Shown here: positions 1-43,680 of the stretch, piece after piece
Layout of the letters: each line of letters begins with the position of its first letter
Position numbering within the stretch: the stretch's first letter is position 1
NCBI RefSeq assembly: GCF_032854445.1
Contig: NC_088301.1
Location: 24,464,226 to 24,528,225, forward strand
Length of the DNA: 64,000 nucleotides
Direction: 5' to 3'
Origin: Liolophura sinensis
Taxonomy: Eukaryota; Mollusca; Polyplacophora; Chitonida; Chitonidae
Translations under genes and position numbers: made by a program
The notes under the pieces: generated by a model
Told to the model about the DNA's origin: nothing
The model's database searches: none
What the model saw: only the letters and a program-made list of their open reading frames with translations

Positions 1-783
1 ACTTAGTGCATCAACTAACACATCATTCTGGACAGTGTAAGTGTTCTGCTCTCATGAGTGCAGTGTTGAGTGCAGCAAAAAGTGTGTTATGTAACCAACA
101 ATTCCAAACCCCCTCCCCGCTCCTCCAGCCCTGCCTCCACCTCAAACACACAATCCTGTTAGTACATGCACTAGCCCTAAACTCCATCATTATTTTACTT
201 CTCTTGTTTTCATGGCTGCCAACACGTACATCCACTTCTTCAGCATCCCAGTTGGCAGCCATTCAACTGTTGTATGTTCGTGTAACAATTAGGTTAACCG
301 TAACTGTGCCTCAGTAGTGGGATCTGAAACATATTATCTCATTCTGCAGTTCTCAGGCATGATAGGTTGTTTACATATTAGGCATATTTTGATTCGATAT
401 GATAAGATGCAGGGGTTTGATTACACCATTGCTGTTCAAAGTATGAAAAGATGTCTGAATGCATATGTCCAAAGCAGTCAAGTGATCCTGCGTATTAATT
501 TATGCATGTTTTGTTAAATGTTTTACATCTAGAAAAAGGAATATCACTGAAATGTCATAATACTCAATTGATCCCTTTTCCATACATGTCTGCAGTATCA
601 ATTGTATGATTCATGATGTCCAATTAGTGTATCCCAAATGTAGTAGTGCTTTTTACTGTGTGAAAACATAGTCACTGATGTTTTCCTGTAAGTCTGGTTT
701 AGATGGTGCTCAAGACATTTCTCAGTTCACAAGCATCTTAACATCTGGTAGGAGTAAAGCTGAATCATAGGGACTTTGTGAGA
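1..783. other. No gene seen
   Basis: AT-rich sequence with only short chance open frames. No kinase N-lobe signature was found on the + strand. It is probably intron of, or sequence upstream of, the HUNK-like gene. Confidence 0.5.
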
Positions 784-2463
784 GGCCCTTACTGGCTCAG
801 TTGACTAATCAGTCATTCTCTCTGCAGCCAGTCAACCCCTGCCACCAATAAAGCTCTTGTGGCAGGCCCTTACTGGCTCAGTTGACTAATCAGTCATTCT
901 CTCTGCAGCCAGTCAACCCCTGCCACCAATAAAGCTCTTGTGGCAGGCCCTTACTGGCTCAGTTGACTAATCAGTCATTCTCTCTGCAGCCAGTCAACCC
1001 CTGCCACCAATAAAGCTCTTGTTGTGGGAGGCCCTTACTGGCTCAGTTGACTAATCAGTCATTCTCTCTGCAGCCAGTCAACCCCTGCCACCAATAAAGC
1101 TCTTGTGGCAAGCCCTTACTGGCTCAGTTGACTAATCAGTCATTCTCTCTGCAGCCAGTCAACCCCTGCCACCAGTAAAGCTCTTGTGGCAAGCCCTTAC
1201 TGGCTCTGTTGACCAAAGAGTCATTCTCTCTGCAGCCAGTCAACCCCTGCCACCAATAAAGCTCTTGTGGCAAGCCCTTACTGGCTCTGTTGACGAAAGA
1301 GTCATTCTCTCTGCAGCCAGTCAACCCCTGCCACCAATAAAGCTCTTGTTGTGGCAGGCCCTTACTTGTTCAGTTGACTAATTAGTCATTCTCTCTGCAG
1401 CCAGTCAACCCCTGCCACCAATAAAGCTCTTGTTGTGGCAGGCCCTTACTGGCTCAGTTGACTAATCAGTCATTCTCTCTGCAGCCAGTCAACCCCTGCC
1501 ACCAATAAAGCTCTTGTTGTGGCAGGACCTTACTGGCTCAGTTGACTAATCAGTCATTCTCTTTGCAGCCAGTCAACCCCTGCCACCAATAAAGCTCTTG
1601 TTGTGGCAGGACCTTACTGGCTCAGTTGACTAATCAGTCATTCTCTTTGCAGCCAGTCAACCCCTGCCACCAATAAAGCTCTTGTTGTGGCAGGACCTTA
1701 CTGGCTCAGTTGACTAATCAGTCATTCTCTTTGCAGCCAGTCAACCCCTGTCACCAATAAAGCTCTTGTTGTGGCAGGACCTTACTGGCTCAGTTGACTA
1801 ATCAGTCATTCTCTTTGCAGCCAGTCAACCCCTGCCTCCAATAAAGCTCTTGTGGCAGGCCCTTACTGGCTCAGTTGACTAATCAGTCATTCTCTTTGCA
1901 GCCAGTCAACCCCTGCCACCAATAAAGCTCTTGTGGCAGGCCCTTACTGGCTCTGTTGACGAAAGAGTCATTCTCTCTGCAGTCAGTCAACCCCTGCCAC
2001 CAATAAAGCTCTTGTTGTGGCAGGACCTTACTGGCTCAGTTGACTAAAGGGTTATTCTCTCTGCAGCCAGTCAACCCCTGCCACCAATAAAGCTCTTGTT
2101 GTGGCAGGCCCTTACTTGTTCAGTTGACTAAAGGGTCATTCTCTCTGCAGCCAGTCAACCCCTGCCACCAATAAAGCTTTAGCTGATTCTACTGTTGTGG
2201 GAGGCCCTTATTGGCTCAGTTGACTAAAGGGTTATTCTCTCTGCAGCCAGTCAACCCCTGCCACCAATAAAGCTCTTGTTGTGGCAGGCTCTTACTGGCT
2301 CAGTTGACTAATCAGTCATTCTCTCTGCAGCCAGTCAACCCCTGCCACCAGTAAAGCTTTAGCTGATTCTACTGTTGTGGGAGGCCCTTACTGGCTCAGT
2401 TGACTAATCAGTCATTCTCTCTGCAGCCAGTCAACCCCTGCCACCAGTAAACCTCTCACTGAT
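784..2463. repeat. Minisatellite of about 20 units, about 82-97 bp each
   Basis: Twenty tandem units were counted by their ctgcagccagtcaacc core, near-identical and in one orientation. Each unit contains ttgactaatcag, then a pyrimidine run ending ttctctctgcag, then ccaccaataaagctc. Some late units carry a 13-base insert (agctgattctact) and are about 97 bp. Runs of neighbouring units share variants (for example gacgaaagag, or ctttgcag), so segments spread by local duplication. The array most likely lies in an intron of, or just upstream of, the kinase gene. Confidence 0.95.
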
Positions 2464-5400
2464 CCTACTGTTGCTATAAGTCAGGAGATCTCTCTGTGTA
2501 GTTACTTAAGGCACTCAGTTACCTTCACCCACAAGCCGGAAGGGCCCATTGAAAAATTGATAGAGAACTGCTTTTAACATCAATTAAATACTATGTTTAC
2601 AAAGTGTTTATTCAAGCCTACTTTGAGGGCATAGACTGATAAAAGTATATGTTTTGTGAAGCCCTAAAATTGGGCAATCCAGCAAATGTAGTGTTGCTGC
2701 CAAAATGAAATTAAAAATGTGCATAAATTGCAATGAAAGTTGCACTTTCATATGCGAAAAGGTTGAGAAAATAGGGTAACTAAAGGCACACTAGGTCATC
2801 ATTAAAAATATTTTTGTTGAGTGTAAATCCGACCGACACTCCAAAAAGTGAACCATAGTCTAAATTAAACCTTAATTGGAATAGTAATAAAAGAAAATTT
2901 CATTATATTCCTGACAATATTAATTTCTTTATCATTAACCAGAACAAAGAATTACAAATTACTAATCAACCGATCCTGCATGCATTGCTTTTTGATAGTG
3001 TCAAGTTACGTCCAACAAAAAAAATTTTGTAAGGATGATGGCCTCATTGCATGGTTTTGACGAGCTTTATTGCTAGTCATAGGGTTTGATTAATACTTTT
3101 CCAGACCACTCCATTTAGGCATTAGTTCCTGAGAGAGACTTGTCCATCTTGTATTTCATGAGTAGCTTATTATTACTTCTTCTGTGGTACTTCTGGAGTG
3201 GAGGACACTATATGGGTACATAAATACCGGGGTTAAAGTCTTTAAGCAGTGCCTATAGCTCCTTCACTCTGGTTGTATTGACTAGATCGCTTAACAGGGT
3301 ATAGAGTACATTTTCTGAGGGACTGTTTAGATAGAACACTTCAGCAGTCACTTGGAGAGTGACCTGTTAGTAGGATTTCCTCTTAAAGTCTGAGTGGTGG
3401 ACTTCACTGTCTGACGTAGCCTTCTTACCTCATAGCCAGTTTGTCTTTAACCAGGAAAAGACAAGTCAAGGATATTGTGTGTGTAGTAATGAAAATAAAA
3501 ACATATCATTTGATGTTTCTCAAAAAGGCATTTTTGTGTCCTGATCAGTTTTTGAAATAGTAAGCTTCTGTGTAGAAGAGAGTAGTTTACAGACTATCAT
3601 GCCCAAGTTGAGGGATTTTTGTCCAATCATATTTCCTCAATTTTCAACTCGCTGGAAGAGAGCAGGCCCCAACCAACTACTCAAAACAGGAAACAGTCAA
3701 CACCAGGCTCCGGGGTCAAGAAGCGATCTTAGACTTGTGTCAAAATTTCAAAACACTCTAAGATAGTTATCTCCTAAGTAACAAGGTCAAAATCTTGCTT
3801 GACATACAACGTATATTATAGGTAGGTTACACTAAAATCAAATTTCACAAAGGAACGGACCAAATTTAATGATTAAACGTTTGAGTTAAGTCTAAGATCA
3901 CTTCGTGACCCCGGAGCTTGGAGTGGGCTGTTTCCTTTTTTCAGTAGTTGGACATAACCCGTATGATTTACCTGGTGTAGTCATAGCAAGAGCTCTTGCC
4001 AATCAACTCTTGCTCTTAACCCATCGACATAATGGCTGCTCTCACAACTTTCATATAGACATGGAATATGATCACGTTTTTTCTCACTTGTGATTTGTCT
4101 GGAAATGTAAACGTGGTCCTTGTTTTATGCAGGAATATATTCAGTTCAGCCATAGTTTTTACAATTTTTTTTTTCTATTAATGCACGTGCCAGATGTGCT
4201 ATCAACAGAGAGAGATTCTCTTGGGCTGATTTTGGCCGTTTTCTTTTATTCCTGATACTTACTTCATGCATTTTTGCTATTGAAAATTCTACATAGAAGT
4301 TTGCGACAAAGCAATCCCTTTAATATTAAAGATAAGATAACAGTGTTATTCCTCCATGTATCGAAAATGCTACTGAACATGGTCTTAGTTGTCAAGATAT
4401 TCAAAAGTTACGAGTTACTGTTAAAATCATTTTGAGGAAGGTAGCGGAACTCGTTTTGCGGACAGGAATCCAAAACTTATTTACTTCATAGAACTAGTTT
4501 CTACTCCCCTTTTCATCACAGATTGAGTCATTCATATTTTGCAGTATTTGATGACACTATTGTCAGATAATTTGTTTACCTATTTGCCAGTGCAGGTGAG
4601 CAGGTCCGACTAACCCTTTGATGTACGAGATTGCAGGTGTGATTAATGTGCATTGATAGTTTGTACACAATTGCTGTATGCAGGAGATAGGAGTATATAG
4701 GTGTAATTATGAACCATTTCACAAATAACACTGCCCCTAGATAATGAGATACTCGGTGCATCAGATAGACTTGTGCAATCAGCCTGAAATACCGCAGGCA
4801 AGCATCTGATAAGGATCCAACCAAATGTGGTTGACAAATTAACCATTTCGCTCAAACACAAATTCAGACATTTGTTGTTTTTTTTTTATATATATAATTT
4901 GTTTGTCCAGTATCATGTATTTTATCTGTTTCAAAAACTGACCGAAAAGTATTAGTCACTGCACATTAAAAGTTATTTCCCCAAAACATCCATCATTCAC
5001 TTAAAATAAAGCACACATTCCATAACTAGACATTTTGTTTATTTTGTTCATGTGTTGAAAATAAAGGAGTGTTACCAAAATCATTCAAACAAAAAACAGC
5101 TAAAGCAGTAAATAAGCAGACAGTTGTTGTTCTTTATTCAGAGTTGAAATGTTGCAGTCATCAATTTATTTCTATTTGTGCCTGATAGTTTCAAATCAGT
5201 ATATATACCTGGCTAACAGGTAACAACCAATGCTTTCATGTAATTCTTACCTGAAGGCATCTTCACGTGCAATTTACGCCACATCTTATTTACCTGTAGG
5301 ATGCAGTTCTCACCTGTAATCAACTTCTTACACCTGTCATTGATCAGCCCACCTGACAGAGCTAACATAATAGTTATTTACCTGGACAGCTGTTGTGGAT

Positions 5401-5713
5401 GTAATTTGTTAATCTACAGGTGTAAATAGGTTACGTTGTACTTGACAATTTGATGACAATAGCTGGTGGTGAGGGTTTTTTCTAATCATAGTGTCTAACA
5501 AAGAGTCACAGATTTAGTATTTATGCAGTTTTGAGTCCCCTGTTCAGGTCTGTGAGAGGTTGTCTGCTAAAACAGATTTTTGTACTGACATGTAGTGGTT
5601 TATGGGCTGTTTGTTCTGGTTAAAATTATAGTTTTTAAAGTGCCATTGACAGTTAAAGGTTTTTAGAATGTCAAATGAACATTGCCATATGAAAATGAAA
5701 ACTAGCAGAATGC

Positions 5714-5716
<3 letters not shown>
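2464..5716. other. No gene seen
   Basis: AT-rich noncoding sequence with many stops in all frames. No repeat of note and no exon with usable borders were recognised. Confidence 0.5.

Positions 5717-5769
<53 letters not shown>
5717..5769. repeat. (TA)n microsatellite
   Basis: About 26 uninterrupted TA units. Confidence 0.98.
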
Positions 5770-36603
<30,834 letters not shown>

Positions 36604-36890
36604 CAAGAAGCAGTGTCACATACCTATCTGTGGAAATAACTGAGTCTGGATGGACATAACTGAGTCTGCTATTGGGGGATTCTGTTATCCACACAGCTAT
36701 CTGTGGGTGAAATCGGGGATGTATGTATGTGGACGTAAAAATCTGATGTAAAATCAGACTCAGTGTTCATGGATTGATTGATAACCACGGTGGAACAAAA
36801 GGGCCCAAGGCTGTCAGTCTTAACTTGTACATATTCACAGTCTTATTTGCTTTGACCACCAAAATAAAGATACGGGTGCAATTTTCCATG
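36604..36890 (+). other. Putative 3' UTR of HUNK-like gene with AATAAA
   Basis: This is noncoding sequence after the TGA. A canonical AATAAA at 36863-36868 is followed by T/A-rich sequence, so cleavage near 36885 is possible. No other AATAAA was found before 39157, so a longer 3' UTR cannot be excluded. RNA data would decide. Confidence 0.4.
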
Positions 36891-38357
36891 TCTTACTACT
36901 ACTACAACTACATTGTACATTGGGCACTGTTGGCTGGTGACCGTGGACTTTGCCCAGAGGAATGCTCGGACTGGACCCGGGCACTTGACCAACACTGATA
37001 AGGAATCACTGTCATATCTTTGCTCATCTCGTTGGCGGCCTTACAGAATCACAATGGACTTTTGCTGCAGTTGGTGTTAATATTGTGTCCGTGTATCACC
37101 CAGTAAAGTGCTGTACATATTTCTTCATGTGGCCACACTACTTCTTCAGTACCACGATTGCCCTCTGCTGCTCGCAGCAGTTTTCTTTCAACTTCACAGA
37201 CTTATAAGAAGACTGAGTTAACCTGTACAGGATCGTCTGCATGTTTTTCAAGTTCAGTGTTGAACTTGAGTCCTGCTTGCGGAAAGTGTCTATTTCAGCT
37301 TACACTGTTTGACTGTCTTTTATATATATTCAAAGAGTTTAAATAATGAGATGCGTGTTATTGTACAATTTGGTTGTATATGATCATGACACATGACACA
37401 GAGGTAAAAACATTTGATAGAGAAAGATTTCACTCAAATTCTTTCTTTCTTAACACTTCCACTTAAAATTTCTAGAAGAAACTTTTTACAATGAGCTCAC
37501 TCAGTGATATCTGGTTTCTATGGGGCTCTGTTTGAGGTTATTGCTGTGGGTCTTGAAGATGTGATATGTTGGGTACCCATGGAGCATGTATGTTAAATTG
37601 TTACTGTATGTAGCCAAAGCTGTTCAGCAGAAGTCTGTTTTTATACCATTATTACATTGGATGCAAACCCTTTATGCACTTGCTTTGGATCATCATATCC
37701 CAGATTATAGATAGATTCTGCCAAGCCTTTGTTCATGTTTTGATTCTGAACAGGAGCCTCTAAGGCCACTGTTACAGACAAAAAAAAAGTCTGGTGAAGA
37801 CCACGAAACCTGCAATTAATATGGAAGTGATTTTGGAATATGCAAGTTACAAGACATTTTACAGTTAACAGAAAGGTTCCCTTGATGAGATTATATGGAA
37901 CTGATTGATCACTCCCGTAAGCGCCTATGCAAGTCTTGGGGAGAACTAAAGAGGTAGAAAGTGGCTTGTTTAAAAAGAAAACAAAGGCAAACCAGCTCAT
38001 AGGGTAGTGAAACCATTTCCTCTGAAAATATTCCCAGATTAGCATATTAAGAAACTTATTACCATTTCCTTTGATATCGCACTGTGCTTGGCATTTTGTA
38101 TTCCCACCATGTTACCATAAAGAGAATTCTCTTGCATTCCATGGTATTCCCAAGCCTTTTGAGCATTCCCACATACCTCAAGGGTATAGACCTCGTCTTT
38201 ACTGTAGTGGTCCTTCATGAGAGCAGTCAATTATCTCAGTATTACATTCTTTGTCCACTCCAGTTTCATTTTGCCAAAAGACAATTTTCAGCCTAGTGTT
38301 GGTGTACAGATGTATTATGTTACTTTGTAATTTGAACATTCCGTGTTACCGATTGTA

Positions 38358-38388
38358 TATATATATATATGATATATATATATGAATA

Positions 38389-38432
<44 letters not shown>

Positions 38433-38456
38433 GTATATGTATATATGTATATGTTA
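38358..38456. repeat. (TA)n microsatellite, interrupted
   Basis: Mostly TA with gata and tgta interruptions. Confidence 0.95.
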
Positions 38457-39300
38457 GTGTTGATGCTGTTTTATCTGTAAGTAAATCAAGGTCTTTCATG
38501 CACATCTTGTACTCAAGTTACATATTGTTTTCTTGTTCTTTTATTTAATGGTTTGTTTTTCAAAGTTTAGAACCGAGGGTGAGATGAGAGGCACACTGTT
38601 TCTGTGTACTATGGGGTAATCCTGGTTAAATGTCATGTATATTATGCTATTATTTATTCTATAACTTATGCAGGGTTCAGGCAATGTACGAGACTGTGAT
38701 ACCCCCACCTGCAAGCTTATCGTCTTATGATCTTATCATTTTATTGCACAGAGATTTAACTATATGACAGGATTTGTGATCATTGCCTCGACGACGATAA
38801 CATGTTTGTGGACAAGCATGCCTTTGGAACTCTCTCACCTGCCTGCGAGATATTCATTAAACTGCTATAAAAAAAAAACAAAACAAAACAAGGAGCTGAC
38901 AGTTTGTCCTCAATATTTTATTTGCATTCCATGTCTTAATTCTAGATATTTTCAGCGAAAGAACGTTCTTTGTTTATCATATTTTATTTATTCATTTATT
39001 TGTTTTAATGGAATACTTTTCCAAGTGTGAGTTGAATGATTTTCAGTTAGGGATTTAGAATGCATCGTATTTGAGAATTGCTCTCAAGGCTTTGAAGTGC
39101 TTGGTGTGAGGAACGTACCTTTCACTCGAGTAAACTTTGTCCGAACTAGTAATTACAATAAACGCTTGTGCTTTCATTTCGTGAACCCATGGCATTGTGA
39201 AGTTTAAATCTTGGTCAATAAAATCTGTTGACGCAAATGTCCAAAATATAATTACCTGCGACAATCACCGGTTATTTTGTACCTAGAACAACTTCCAAAA

Positions 39301-39441
39301 GCGTCCCGGAGGCAATTCCTCAAAGTCGTTGAAGACCCGAGTTAATTGTAACTACCATGGCAACATACATGTTTTAATCATGGGTTGCTGTGGTAGTTAC
39401 AATCAACGGTAACGTAGTTTAACGAAAGCTTTGTGGGACTA
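39301..39441. repeat. Palindromic (foldback) element, about 140 bp
   Basis: Inner arms gttaattgtaactaccatgg (39341-39360) and the mirrored tggtagttacaatcaac (39390-39406) pair well. Outer arms pair weakly, up to gtccc / gggac at the ends. A small MITE is likely. Confidence 0.6.
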
Positions 39442-41419
39442 AGTCTTGGTCTTTACCATGGTAAGAGTTCGAACTTAGTTCGGTGAGGTGTGAATCAGCG
39501 TGTTTTCCAGTTTCTGTTGGCGAAAACAAAATGAAGGACGCCAGAGCATTTGGTCGGTAGAGAAAGAATCAAGTCTATGGCAGAAACCTGTTTTGGATGT
39601 TGTATGACCGGCAGTTGAATTTACAGTTTCCATCCATCTTCATTTCATTTCTTTTCATTAATTTTTGGAGTGTGTCTTATTTCAGACATTGCTGTTCAAG
39701 AACGTCTAAATAGACTGGCTTATTTCAGTTAGGCTGACACTGTAAATATTTTCTGTCACCCAAGATTTCTTAGCACAGGGAAAAGAGCATTGTAGTATAG
39801 GTTCAAAACAGAATGATTAATCAGAAAACGAACTAAGTATAATCATAAAGGTTCTTGTGATTTACATTCAGCAACTCTCGCCTACTAAATCGAGGTGCAT
39901 GTGTTTTTGGGATCCCAGTGCGCATTCGTTGCCATGGTGATTACCACTGCTATGCTTACTTCCTCTTTCTGTGATCGAAGCTGTGTATGGTGTGCTCGTG
40001 GACGCGTATAATTAACTATACAGCTGATGTTATATATTTACAGAATCGTCCGTAGCTTCTGGTATCATTTTCACACTTCTGTACATTACTCATTTTTGAT
40101 CATCGCTCCAATGGCCCGGTGAGCAGCTTTTTTTTTCTAGTGGACTATGTCCCACGTCATCTGTATAGTGACGTTGACGCCATTGGCGTTACTAGACACG
40201 TTACAACGTTGAGCTCCTGTCACTTTCTTTGTCCAGACGGAGCGTCATTAGAAATTTATTCCAATGTTATATTACCAGCATCGGAGGGTGCCAAAAAAAT
40301 CATGTGAACAAGCGACCTGCCTCCTCTATCACCAGTCAATGACATAAAGACAAATAGAATGTGACCATAGAAGCATTTATACATTAACACATTGATTAGT
40401 ATCAGAACCCGACACTACATATTTGCCACAAAACTAGCCCAAAAACTTCTTTTTTCCATGGTATGGGGAACGTCTTGTACTAATGATACAAGTATATGTT
40501 CCATGGCTTCCATCAAAAACCATTCCTATCCTGCATCTGTTCTATCTTTATTTTGGCCAGTTTCTGTCCCGTCGCATGCGTCATTGGCCTTAAACAACCT
40601 GATAATCTTGCTATTTTATGTTGATGTATTTTACTCCATTCTAACTTAGTCTTTGTCCATATGCCAATAGAATCCAGTGCATTTCGGCTTCAAGCTTTAC
40701 ACATCCAAGCATATGGGGAAAGGTAAAATCCCACTATAGTGTTACAAACAACGCGATGTGTAATAGATATGCGTTTCTACAGGTCACCCCTGTTTTATAC
40801 TGAACCAAGCATTTAAGTCCTTCAGCTCACCACTGTTCTACTAAATACACTGTATACAAACTGCATTCGTTAACAATCCTAGATATATATACATATATAT
40901 ATATGCATAGGTTTATATATTCAGCCCCTTAAAAGAGCATTCTTTTTTGCAGGTTGCTCTGTTATCAAATGGTATGTATGTTTTTTGGAGGTACGACTTT
41001 ATGCATTGTTTTTAGTACCCGGGTAAGACATATGATTTACTGTTATGTATGTATGTGCGTGGGGGCTGTGCCCCTCCAAATTCGGGCACGGCCGCGCGAG
41101 GACGGCGTTGAACCTCTACGCTACTGACTTTCTCCTGTTACTAGACTTGTTACTGGGTTACGAAGACACTAATAAATTGCGAAACACGTTAACCAGCTGT
41201 TTGTTGTCGTTTCTTATTCGCTTTGACTCCCCATTCCCAGGAAAGCCACGCAGTAGAGCGCACGTGTGTCTAGGCCAAGGTTAGGTACTGACTATGCTAC
41301 GTGAAATTCATGTAAGGCGAAATCACGCTTTAGAACGAGATTTGCATGTTCTCAAGATAGACGCGTGTTCACGTGTCATTACCTGCGTGATTTCACATTG
41401 CATGACCTGCATCAACACC

Positions 41420-41728
41420 ATGCCTGGGTGGAGTCACACCTTAGACCTTAAAAGAGGAAGTTGTAACGTCGTCGTTTGGCATTCAGCATGAAGGGAATAG
41501 AGCAACGACTGGTTGACCCGTATGAGTATAATGGCTCGGGCGGGTGCCTTACTAGCCTTCGGCAAGGCGTCTGAGTGAAGCAGCACTAGATAAAAGAGCG
41601 GTGGAAATCCGCACTGCAACAAGGAGGCACGTTACATGCACTGTAGGATTCCTTCGTCGTCATATGACTGAAATATGGTTAAGTACTACGTTAAACCCCA
41701 AGCACTCACTCACTCACTCACTCAACAC
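41420..41728 (+). mobile_element. SINE family B, copy 1 (5'-truncated)
   Basis: The body matches the reverse complement of 41895-42217. Its 3' end reads gtcatatgactgaaatatgg, ttaagtactacgttaaaccc and a (cact)n tail at 41704-41725. A fragment of the same tail is at about 50098-50130. Confidence 0.8.
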
Positions 41729-41894
41729 CCAGCAGTTTCTTATGAAACATTAGGGAGGTCCCTTTGAACATATCCATTGAGGTCTTTAGCAAAGCTGTTT
41801 TAGCTCGCTACTGTGATTCTTGTGTTTATACGTGTTTTTCAGGCATATTCTGAAGGCATTATTCTGTGTAGGCTGATAAAATTATACCTCTTTG

Positions 41895-42217
41895 AAGCCC
41901 TGAACAATTTTTCAGTCATATGACAACGAAGGATTCCTTAGAGTGCATGTACGTGTAATGTGTCTCCTTGTTGCAGGAGGGACTTCCACCATTCTTTTAT
42001 CTGGTGCTACTTCACTGAGACCACTTAATGAAGGCATGAAAGCTGCCCCATTAAGCTGATACAGGTCAACCAGTCGTTGCACTATCCCTTTAATGCTGAA
42101 CGCCAAACGAGGAAGCTACAACTTTCTCTTTTAAGATCTTAGGTATGACCCGACCCAGGATTGATTCTGGATCTACCGCCCCGAAGCGGACGCTCTACCA
42201 ACTGAGCCATCGGGGCC
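41895..42217 (-). mobile_element. SINE family B, copy 2, tRNA-like head present
   Basis: On the minus strand it starts ccccgatggctcagttggta, with a perfect A box (tggctcagttgg) and a degraded B box, so it is tRNA-derived. The body is shared with copy 1 (gcaacgactggttgacc). The two copies face each other about 170 bases apart. Confidence 0.82.
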
Positions 42218-42767
42218 GGTAAAGTGAAAAGATATTGAAGATGAAACTGTAATTTTTCAAATCGAGGTAAAAGTTTGTCAGGCATCTACAAACGCTTCAG
42301 GTAGATCAGCAGTGGAATCTTTAGGCTGAACTCCGTTTTCTCATCAATAATCCTGATCACTGTCATATGTACTATTCGAAAAGTGTGTAAGATATTCTAC
42401 GTCAGTGAAACACATTTAATAGTATCTGTAATCAGATAAGCAGTTTATCAATAATACTTACGTTGAACCTTTCGAATTATAGACATTTTATTAAAGAAAC
42501 GAGGCACGGGCAAGTTAAAGTCGAGATTAAATATTAAATGTATTTAAACCAGTCGGAGGAAATATCTAAATGATTTAGATATTTAGGATGACAATGGGAA
42601 ATAGCCTAACTGTATTTCTTATACATTCGCATTTATATAATCGTATTTTGGAGAAAGCTCAACAGGAGTTGGAATATTCCCTCTCCTGTTTTTGATCTGT
42701 ATATCCGGTGAAATTATTTTTGAAAAGGATGTTATCTGTGCAATTGTAGACCGATCATTTCAGGACC

Positions 42768-42769
<2 letters not shown>

Positions 42770-42820
<51 letters not shown>
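42770..42820. repeat. (TA)n microsatellite
   Basis: About 25 TA units. Confidence 0.97.
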
Positions 42821-42822
<2 letters not shown>

Positions 42823-43239
42823 CAGAGTTTGAACTGAAGTCAGCTGCTCTGAGTCAATCATCAACACGCTCTTTAGTCACATGACTTAGAGTACTGGAAA
42901 ACCGCATTTAACCCAGGCGAGAATGACTTGAACAAGACTTTAGCATGAATTATGAAAAATATACCTTTTAGTTATGAAGTTTTTCAGAAAAAGTACTCAC
43001 AATGTGCCTAACTTTCAAATATGATAGCTCCATTGTCCTGTAATACTTTAAACTTTAGAAATCGCTATTTTAGCCCGGATGCTCAAAGTCATAACTATGA
43101 GCTCTCGCTGGCTGATTCAACCACGTAGTTTTAAAGAGCTTCATGCATGATTCAGCTATGTTCATAGACATCGTACACAGACTATTAGCCCCCGAAGCAT
43201 GCTGGAATTCAGCTTAAATGGTGAAGAAGTTTGTTTTTC

Positions 43240-43680
43240 ATTCAGGACGCTGGAGATGTGAGTTTTGTTCCGGCTTTGAAGTTTGCGTATGTTGCTCTCA
43301 CTGACATTGTATGCGGGGCCGTGGTGACAAAAAACGGTCAGTGGCGCTCAAGTGACCATTTGCGTAGTCCAATTCGCAATTCGTTGAAGCCCACTTGTCT
43401 TTCGCCATTGTGACGTGCATGTATGAGAAAGTTGGTTAGTTACCTGTCAGAGGTCTGTGTTTTATACCCCCTGCCACTCCGGTTTCCTCCCTGCATCACC
43501 TATGCAACGGACCACGATCGTATACGTGGGCTGAGAATATATGGCGTTAAATTGGACACCAATCGAATAGAGTAAATTCGAATTCAACCCTTGCTGGTTT
43601 GGTTAGAGTTATATAAGTGCTTTCAGTCTTCCTCCACCCGTTCTTAAATATACGGCATTACACACCAATCAATTAAATAA
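43240..43680 (+). mobile_element. Diverged SINE family C copy
   Basis: Shares ctctcactga and ggtgacaaaaa.cggtc.g with 59105-59430. Its 3' part resembles family A (ccggtttcctccc, ggcgtta..acaccaatc). The copy is old and its borders are uncertain. Confidence 0.45.

Noticed and set aside
784-2463. CRISPR-like regular repeats
   Set aside because: The units are whole tandem repeats without unique spacers, in a eukaryotic genome.
42160-42217. tRNA gene on the minus strand
   Set aside because: The A box is perfect, but the B box and cloverleaf are degraded and the body continues into a SINE shared with 41420-41728.
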